From: Dactylis glomerata
Taxonomy: Eukaryota > Streptophyta > Magnoliopsida > Poales > Poaceae
DNA length: 64,000 nt
Reading direction: 5' to 3'
NCBI GenBank assembly: GCA_007115705.1
Contig: QXEO01002115.1
Location: 3,875,340 to 3,939,339, forward strand
The stretch's first letter is position 1. The number at the start of each line of letters is the position of its first letter. Both the position numbers and the translations under genes were made by a program. This document shows, piece by piece, positions 56,786-64,000 of this stretch. The notes beneath the pieces are model-generated. The model saw nothing but the letters and a program-made list of their open reading frames with translations. It was not told the origin of the DNA and did not search any database.

Positions 56786-57118
56786 TGACGAGGGTTAACT
56801 TGACAAATGTCCTAGATGAAGGACTTAGGATTAGGAGAATAGGGCGTCGGATGAACTCGAAGGTAAATCAGTCAAACAAGGTGTGTATCGAAAGTAAACG
56901 TGGTGGTCAACTTAGCTTACTTTCAATCTGTCCCTGATCGTCCTCTCCTGGCCCCTATATATAGGTGGCCAGGTCTCAAGGAACGGGAGGGGTCCGATAC
57001 ATATTACAACATTGGTGTACGACATGAACTCGTATTTCGACTAGGATTACACTTGGGCCTAGCTTAACGGGCCTCAGGGGTACTCAAGTAATGGGCTTTA
57101 TTATCTATACCCTTGTCA
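56786..57118 (-). repeat. 5' LTR of the truncated Gypsy fragment
   Basis: TGACAAGGG...CCTCGTCA on the minus strand. It contains a TATA palindrome (CTATATATAG, near 56956-56965). The single LTR has no partner in the window. Confidence 0.7.
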
Positions 57119-57320
57119 GGTGTGTTGGGGATACAAGAGACTTCTTGTATCTTAATTGCAGGGTTGCTTGAGAGGGATACCTTTGACCTCTTTCTCCTTG
57201 AGTTCGATAAACCTTGGGTGATCCACTTAAGGGAAACTTGCCGATGTTCTACAAACCTCTGCACTTGGAGGCCCAACACTGTCTACAAGAATAGAAGCAT
57301 TCATAGACATCAGTGTGTCA
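57119..57320 (+). mobile_element. Possible Gypsy leader/LTR fragment
   Basis: The stretch around CTTGAGTTCGATAAACCTTG and GGAGGCCCAACACTGTCTAC resembles sequence that I remember near the primer site of abundant Triticeae Gypsy families. No ends or coding sequence are present, so this is a tentative assignment from memory. Confidence 0.3.
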
Positions 57321-58330
57321 CATGCAGAGCAGATAGACCTTTCCTTCGCGAAGGTTTCCTTTTTTTTAGAGATTTCGATAGGTAAATCCTGAGTTTGAGG
57401 ACTATTTTAGACATAGCCGTTAACTGCTGAGACTATGCAGATGCATTTCACTCTTCCATTTTTTCGGGCAGATCTCAGGTCATAATTTTATTTTAGAAAC
57501 CCGAATTACCCCTACATGAACTTTGGTAAGCCTACGGATGGCACCCGCCGGGTTTAGGACCGGGTTTGGCACCTCCATACCCGCTTCAACACCTCTTCCC
57601 GCCCACGCTACCTGCCATCGGTTCCCTTTCCCCACCAGACCCACGACCTGACCGGGTTTGCGGGACCCAATGAGTACCCACAAAGATGCAGAACACAAAG
57701 AGGGGTGGCGACAAGATTTGGGCTCTGGAGCATATTTTGCGTCTCCTCTCCAGACGGCGGCAGTGGTATGGGGCCTGGCTGCCGCGATTCATCGTCGGAG
57801 TCCCCTCCCTAGTTGACCTCGAGCGGCTCAGTCTCCACGGCTACGCGGTGGCCATCGCCAGCACAGGGCAGGTGCGGCGGTGGCCACCGCCAGCACATGG
57901 CAGGTGCGGCGGTGCAGGAGAAGGAGCATGGAGGTGCGCCCATGCGGGAGCAGGTGCGACAACCAGGGATAAGGTGTGGCGGCACTATAGAAGGAGTAGG
58001 GAGGTGCGACAACATGGAGTAGGGGAGGGGGAGAGCTAAGAGCGGCGACGCCACTCGTCAAGGGAGAGAGCTATGAGCAATGTGGTTTATTCGACCACAC
58101 GGGCGGGGGTGGTCGAGCGACCATGCCTTGACCTCAATGGGATATGGCAATCTGGATCACATGATGTGATTTTTAGGGTTCCCCTTTAGTTGTGTTGGAC
58201 AATGATATGTGAGAACTGCTAGGTACGCGGACCAGATGGTATGGATTTGACATCTTCATACCCGCCTCCACTAGACCCACCAGATTTAGAAGGTACGATA
58301 AAGCAATAAGGAAGAAACAATTCTTTCTCA
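57321..58330. other. Repeat-rich spacer, unassigned
   Basis: GC-rich sequence with recurrent CCCGCC and ACCCG motifs, and a local direct repeat near 57850-57910 (unit about GGTGGCCxxCGCCAGCACA). It looks like degraded repeat DNA, possibly of a DNA element. No gene is supported. Confidence 0.35.
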
Positions 58331-58337
58331 ACCGAAT

Positions 58338-58640
58338 CCTCCTCTTGATTTACACCGAGTGATTTTTGAGTCTGATTCTAAGATTCTGGTGAATGCTCTT
58401 CAAACCAGAAGTTACGACTTGTCAGAGATCGGAGTTCTAGTCCGGGATATAAGGAGTGTTTGTATTGGCTCCTTTGATTCACATGAATTCAATTATTGTC
58501 CTCGTGAGTGTAATAGAGTAGGTCATGAGTTAGCCCAATTTGGTTTTCGTGCCGAGGAGGGGTGTTTAGGTTGGGCTGATGAAGCCCCAGTTTTTATATC
58601 TGACTTAGTTGCCAGCGATATTGCTGCGCAAGTTTTCTAA
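58338..58640 (+). pseudogene. RNase H-like (RVT_3-type) fragment
   Basis: A 101-codon stretch from about 58338, with an ATG at 58359, reads VIFESDSKILVNALQ and later NYCPRECNRVGHELAQFGF before its stop at 58638-58640. The E-x-D-S motif and the R-x-x-N-x-x-x-H-x-L-A end are features of the RNase H-like domain in plant LINE-derived and related proteins. The front half of the domain is missing. It is probably a retroelement remnant; an A-rich run follows the stop. Confidence 0.65.
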
Positions 58641-59012
58641 TGGAATCTATATTTTCCCTCAAAAATAAATAAATATGGATATCTGTTGGGTTCGCGGGGC
58701 CGGGTACCCATTGCCATCCGGATTAAAGCCGAACTCCCACACTCTAGTGCTCAGGATATAGAATAGGTAGGGTTAAAGCATCTCAGACCGGCACCAACAC
58801 GACCTGCCGCCCTCGTGCGTCGAAATTGAGGATTCTATTGGAAGGCGGAGCGGGAGAGATCCAGATTTCCCTCCATACTAATTCAGAGAGGGGAGGAGGG
58901 GTAGGGAGAGATTACAAAGGGGGTGCTTCATGATTCTACCTGCTGCAAGTCCAACCCTCGCCTTGCTGGATCCAAATTCGGACTCCTCGCCTTGCCGGAT
59001 AAATCCAAAGTC

Positions 59013-59019
59013 TATAAAT
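59013..59019 (+). promoter_or_regulatory. TATA box of F-box gene copy 2
   Basis: TATAAAT lies about 85 bp upstream of the start codon, in the same context as in copy 1. Confidence 0.6.
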
Positions 59020-59104
59020 CTAGAGGGGGAGGAGGAGGAGAGCAGAAAAAACTCGTGATTTCCCGTGTCGACGGACGGCCCGAGCCAGGTTTTTTGGTGT
59101 TATC

Positions 59105-62100
59105 ATGGGGCAATCGGAGCTCAAGCAGTTCATATCCGTGCGGCGGGATCGTCGCCGGCGCCGGCCCCGAATCGAATCCCCTGGTAAGAGCCATCTCTTC
59201 TTAGGTATGTGAGAATACTGCTGTAGCGTGCCCACACCTTGCAAGGCTCGTGTTTTTTCAGCATAAAAATCGTCGCTTTATGCGCTTGTTTCTTCTTCCT
59301 AACGAAAGCGAAAAAGAAATCATCTTTTTCTTCAAGCCCCTGTTTGGAGCTTGAACTAAATATCCGAAATTTCCGAAGAATATACCCGTGTGAGTTTGCA
59401 AATTGATTGACTTAGCTCGATTTACAATAGGTAGCCAATGGCCATCTGAGAGTAACTTTGGTGGATAGCGATACTGTTCTTTTTCTTATGTTTTACTTCC
59501 ACTGTTTCATAATGATAAGACGATTTGTCAAGGGCTAAATTAGCTCGCCAAAACGTCTTATATTAGTGAATGGATTAGTAAGCCGTGCTAGATTTTTTTT
59601 GTCCCACTGAGGATTTGTAGGAACGGGGTTCGAGGGGAACAATTTTTTTTGCAAACTTCAGCGAACACATCTCTTGCTAGTCTATTATGACTCTGTAGAA
59701 GCTAGCAATATCCCCACAAATACAATACTGTGCCTTTGGGCATGTGATTTCGGAGGGAGAAGGAAGGTGGTGTGGAACAGATGTCAGTCCCACTCGGTGA
59801 TAGAATATAATGTATTTCCATCGGAGAGAACCAGATTTACGACAGATTCAGTATTTTGCACAAGTATCTGCGGTCAACTGAAGTCTATTTTTTTTACTTA
59901 TTAAATTTAAGCAAGAATGTTTGTGCGGAGAAATTTGTCCGTATGGTTCATAATCACACATGTTGTGTTGTAGAAGGATTGATTGCTTCACGGGGTAAAA
60001 GGAAGTGCTCACCCAGCCAACAAGATTATGTTCCAGGTGGATCAACTAGTGACCAGCCAGACAGAGCGCAATTACCCCGCCAACACGATTCTCAGACTGG
60101 TGAAACAGATGTGTATTCAGATCCAAATCTTCCAGAGGTATGCCAATAAATGTAGTTGATTATGGAATACTTATGTTACAAGTTAAACATGTCTGACTGC
60201 TCGAGCTCCACAACTTTGCTGACATGTGCTAATAAGTTTCGAGTGTTCTGAACAACTTTGTCTGACATGTGCACAACTATAATATTGACCATATGAAATC
60301 AAGTCGTGTTCTGAATGCTAGGTTCCATAATCAATTTTGCCAACAAGATTGTGTTCCAGGTGGATCAACTAGTGACCGTATGGACCAGATCAACTGAATT
60401 GCTACCAAAATCTGAAACAACAAAATCTGAATGCTAGGTTTACCAAGTCGATGAAAGCACTCCAGTTATTTCCCGTGCAACACGTGATTTTGATGTTGAC
60501 CTGTCATTGCAGACAGGCCAGTTATTTACAGTGGTAGCTTCATCATAACCTTTCTCCTGATTAAAAGCAGCCAGATAATGCTTGCTCTTAGTACATTACA
60601 GTTACAATGATGAATGATCTTTGGACATAAATATAAGAATTTCTGTAAGCTGATAAGTTGTCGCATTCCTATTAGTTAGCTTCACCAGCAAGCATTTGCC
60701 ATGTACAATCTAATAACAAGAATTCTTATGACCAAGTGATCAAGGCTTATGACAAAGTGCGACATGGCTTTCTTTGGGCTGGACGAAAGGATGCTAATGG
60801 CGGGAATTGCCATGTCAATTGATGTCTGTGTGTGTAGACTGCTTGAGTTTGGTGGACTTATAAGAGTCCAAAATGTTGAGCGCGCCGGCATGGCTCTATG
60901 GCTCCGCTGGTTTTGGTTCAGCCGCACGGATACTGCAAGTTCCTGGGGCGGCCCTAGAAGTCCAGTTTTCTGCCACGGAGAAGGATTGTGCTTCTCTTCC
61001 TCCTTCATGTGCATAGGTGATGGCTTAACCTCATTCTGTTGGGAAGGCCTATGGCTGCAGGAACTGGCAGTGCGCGAAATCCCACCCCCCACCCCCCCCC
61101 CCCCCCCCCCAACACACACACACACACAAAGATCTATGAGCTACCTGCGGGCATACAAAATCACACTTGGCTTCTTGACATACGCGGCACCCTGGACCCC
61201 GGCGCCCTCATGCAGCTTCTGCTTCTCTCATATGCTGTCTCACTCGTGTACCTCAATGATCTCCCTGATCGCCTCGGTTGGAGGTGGACTCATGGAAGCT
61301 CACTTGGCGCTCATGGCCTCCCTGCAAGGTGTTTTTCTGGCTTGCCGTCCTCAATTGGCACTAGACTGCTGACCGGCTTGAGCGGTGCAACATCCCTCGC
61401 AATGCCTCCTGTCTCTTTTGCAAGAGTGCACCTGAAACCATGGCACACATCCTCGTTGACTGCCCCTTCTCTTGGCAGGTCTCCGTTTCCCCCTTCAGAC
61501 TGCCTCGCTCCGGTGAGCCGCTGTTGGCTCTCGGCTTTGGCCTGCCTCACAAAGGACAGACGCAAGGGCATTGCTTCCATGGTCTTGCTCACCTCCTGGA
61601 TGTTTACGGCTGCACCTTTGAAAGCACACCGCCTGCAATGCCACTTTGCTTGGACAAATCAGGGGTGAGGCCAAGCTTTGGGTCTTTGCCGGGGCGTCTT
61701 GCCTAAGGCTTTGCTTACCTGCAGACTGGAGTTGTTAGCATAAAACTACCACATTTCAGGCGAAATTTACCAAATGGTACCACTTAATGTTTTGACAACC
61801 AAAATCTACCACTTTCTCGCAAACCAATTGCAATTCGGACAAATCACAGATTTGGAGCCAATTGACAGCGAATCTGACCTGCAGGACCCACTTGTCAGCG
61901 CTGAGGTGGCAGGAATGGAAGGATATTTTGCTGAATAGGACTAGATCCCACATGTCAGAACATTTTTAAAACCCAAAATATCTCTAAATAAAGAAAAAAC
62001 CCTAAATATCTGTAAAAAAGAAATAAAACCATAAATCCCCACCTACTCCCAAACTTTTGACCACCGGTGACCCTATCCGCCGCCGCCGATACCCCTCCCT

Positions 62101-64000
62101 GCCGCCGGCCATCCTCCCCGCCGCCGGCGATGTCCCTCCCGGCTGCTGGCCAACCTGCCGTCGCCGGCCATCCCGAGCTTCGCCCGAGCCATGGCCGAGT
62201 TTTTTGCCGTGGGCGTCATCTTCCCGAGCTCCGGCGGCGGGCGGCCATGGTGGATTCTGAGCGCCGCCACCGCGACGTTAGGGAGGCCGTCCAGCTCCGA
62301 CCTGCAGCACCGGCGCACACCTCCTCCATCCGCTAGGGCTGCAACCGAGCGTCGCCGGAGCAGGGAAGAGGGGGATCGACGGTGAGCGTGCTAGGTGGCT
62401 GGCGGCGGACGCGCGCAAGACAAGCCGGTGGCTGGGGGCCCTGGCCGGCGGCTACGTCCTGCGGGGCGGGGCGACGCAGTAGGCGGGCGGCGGTGGTCGG
62501 GTGACTGAGATAGGCGGCGGTGGTCGGGTGACTGAGATAGGCGGCGAGGTGACAGGAAGGAGATGATATTTTTAATAATTTTATTTTTAAGCTTTTTAAG
62601 TGTCCTGACATGTGGGACCCAATCCTAGTCAGCCAATATTCTCCTGTTCCTGCCACCTCAGCACTGAGAAATGGGGCCCACCTGTCAGTTTTGCTGTCAA
62701 TTGGCTGGAAATTCGTGATTTGTCCAAATTGCAATTGACTTGCGGGAAAGTGGTAGATATTGGTTCTGAAAACGTAAAGTGGTACCATTTGGTAAATTTT
62801 GCCCGAATTGTCGTAGTTTTATGCTAACAATTCTGCAGACTGGGATGTCCACTGATTCCTCTTATATTTGCTAACTTGGGTGTTTTTAGTTTTTCCTGTT
62901 TTGTTCTTGTTGGCTGGTGGCCTTCTTAGACCTGTAAAGACTACCTTTCAATATATCAAAACGCTAGCTTTGTGTTTCCTCGAAAATAAAAAGAATTATT
63001 TCAGGTTGATCCCCAATTTCCCCATTAAGAGCTATAATACACTGTACCTTCTGAAGTGCATCCATCCGTTATGTTGCAAATTTTCATTGCAAGGATTATA
63101 CTGTACTTTTTGAAGTGCATGTCTGTCATCTGATATTTTCAACCTATTATCTCCTTATTTAGTATCTCAGAGGTCTGTTTGATGTATATTGTAAATTGTA
63201 GTCTAGTTGACAACGATCTTGAATTGTATTAGATGTGTTTTGCACTGCATGCATACACATTCACTTCTGTTACTTGCTGCGTTGACTTGTTTGTAGCGTG
63301 CTAGTGTGTATTATGTGCATCTCGGTTAATAAAGTGCACAAACCAATATCTCCTTTCTTTTTATTACCTAAATAAAGTAGGAGCATATCAAGTATGACTT
63401 AGATTTGACTTTTCAAAGGTTAATTAAAAATGTTCTTTTTGGTAGCACATTGACAACATTGTCTTTTTCTTAGCAAAAACCACCACCAACACTTTTGGTG
63501 AAAAGATGATCAATATACTGGCCATGGTTACATTCCAACACATGTTTTATCTCTGTAAATGGTGCACTTTGTGTAATCATGCGCATGTTTCTTACAGTGC
63601 TAATGTTGAGCTTTTCTGTGATGCTTGTGCCTGCAGGACATCTGGCATCATATACATTCCTTAATGCCACTTAGAGATGCTGCCAGAGCTGCCTGCGTAT
63701 CTCAGTCTTTCAAGTTTTCTTGGAGATACTATCCCAACCTCATTTTCAAAAGGGAAATGTTTGGGTTGGATGCATTTGCGAATCCGAAGGAAACAGCTAA
63801 AGATTTTAGGAGAAAAATTGACCACATTATGAGAAACCACTCAGGCACTTGCGTGAGAAAACTCTATCTTGGGCAAGTTCCAAATTACAATGCGGATGAC
63901 TGTTCTTATCTCGACAGATGGCTTCAGAAGGCTGTTACACCAGCGATTGAAGAACTCACCCTTACCCTGTCTGCAGATAATCACAAATACAAGTTCCCTT
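59105..64000 (+). CDS. F-box/LRR-type protein gene, copy 2 (cut by window end)
   Basis: Exons are 59105-59183, 59974-60137 and 63637 onward, with the same GT-AG junctions and phases as copy 1; the third exon is cut at 64000. The start is MGQSELKQFISVRRDRRRRR, with Gly, Glu and Ile where copy 1 has Arg, Gln and Met. In the F-box region copy 1 has CVSRSF and copy 2 CVSQSF. No stop or frameshift is seen in the visible 202 codons. The role is expected to match copy 1: an SCF substrate receptor of unknown target. The promoter differs from copy 1 by indels and the missing MITE. Confidence 0.83.
60710..61718 (+). pseudogene. LINE (L1-type) ORF2 remnant in intron 2, copy 2
   Basis: It is the same fossil as 17528-18336 but keeps an extra segment of about 190 bp (about 60879-61085) that reads VERAGMALWLRWFWFSRTD, part of the reverse transcriptase C-terminal region. 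A C-rich tract (61082-61110) and a (CA)n run follow. It is interrupted by stops. Confidence 0.82.
61730..62832. mobile_element. Pack-MULE-like element in intron 2, copy 2
   Basis: It has the same ends and flanking CTGCAGACTGG (61719-61729 and 62833-62843) as the element at 18348-19480. It is about 30 bp shorter because of a deletion in the GC-rich interior near 62415-62430. Confidence 0.88.

Larger units (their letters stand above)
55641..57118 (-). mobile_element. Truncated Gypsy-type LTR retrotransposon fragment, minus strand
   Basis: A 333-bp LTR (56786-57118) is followed on the minus strand by a TGGCGCC-type primer site and the start of a gag-like frame, after which homology decays. There is no pol domain or second LTR, so this is a 5' end fragment. 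The TGGCGCC start and leader layout suggest a Gypsy element. The lower boundary is approximate. Confidence 0.65.
58776..64000 (+). repeat. Segmental duplicate of 14615-20648 (F-box gene copy 2 region)
   Basis: Collinear, highly similar sequence in the same orientation, running to the window end (64000 corresponds to about 20648). Differences include absence of the Tourist MITE and its nested MULE-MITE, about 50 extra bases in the promoter, about 17 extra bases in the 5' leader, and about 190 extra bases of LINE sequence in intron 2. The intron MULE and LINE are shared. Confidence 0.95.

Noticed and set aside
57686..58061. GC-rich frames on both strands near 57.7-58.1 kb
   Set aside because: They arise from local repeats (CGCCAGCACA units) and overlap in opposite frames with no conserved motif.
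61082..61110. C-tract as a telomere-like or G-quadruplex array
   Set aside because: It is a homopolymer-rich run at a repeat junction, also variable in copy 1. There is no unit structure.

Overview
The window is eukaryotic, from the genome of a grass, most likely Triticeae or a close relative. The evidence is a BARE-1/Angela/WIS-type Copia element (LTR starting TGTTGGAATTATGCCC), several grass-type MITEs and MULEs, a Tekay-like Gypsy element, and an intron-containing F-box/LRR gene of a grass type. There are no operons, CRISPR arrays or bacterial genes. About 85-90% is transposable element sequence; the only convincing host genes are two copies of one F-box gene.

Layout. 1-6361: minus-strand Copia element with one unbroken 1309-codon polyprotein; its 3' LTR runs off the left edge. 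6362-7018: unassigned spacer. 7024-11933: decayed plus-strand Copia element with a 5-bp target duplication (CTGGG). 12102-14640: Harbinger-like element and a GC-rich repetitive ORF remnant. 14675-15695: Tourist-like MITE split by a MULE-type MITE, just upstream of F-box copy 1 (15919-21575, five exons). The large intron 2 of that gene holds a LINE remnant and a Pack-MULE-like element. 21988-22390: two small MITEs.

22400-55339: one Mutator-like element (MULE) of about 33 kb, defined by ~115-130-bp terminal inverted repeats and a perfect 9-bp target duplication (TTGATGAAA at 22391-22399 and 55340-55348). It carries a minus-strand FAR1-type transposase remnant. Inside it lies a second MULE-like element (about 26336-55006) with a plus-strand FAR1-type remnant. 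Inside that is a 130-bp-LTR Copia element (27055-53983, duplication AAGTT). This Copia was hit by a Gypsy element with 3564-bp LTRs and an extra ORF ahead of gag (29399-42347), and by a BARE-1-like Copia (44215-52922, duplication GATCC). With every insertion removed, the outer MULE would be about 4-6 kb.

55349-58780: truncated minus-strand Gypsy piece, other repeats and an RNase H-like fragment. 58781-64000: direct duplicate of 14.6-20.65 kb, with F-box copy 2 truncated by the window end.

The two F-box copies share the intron 2 LINE remnant and MULE, so those insertions predate the duplication. The promoter MITE is only in copy 1. The genes do not form a pathway: the F-box proteins would be substrate receptors of SCF ubiquitin ligases, and the rest are mobile-element proteins, mostly broken. 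Boundaries are from reading target duplications, LTR ends, primer sites and inverted repeats by eye; family names are inferences from remembered hallmarks.
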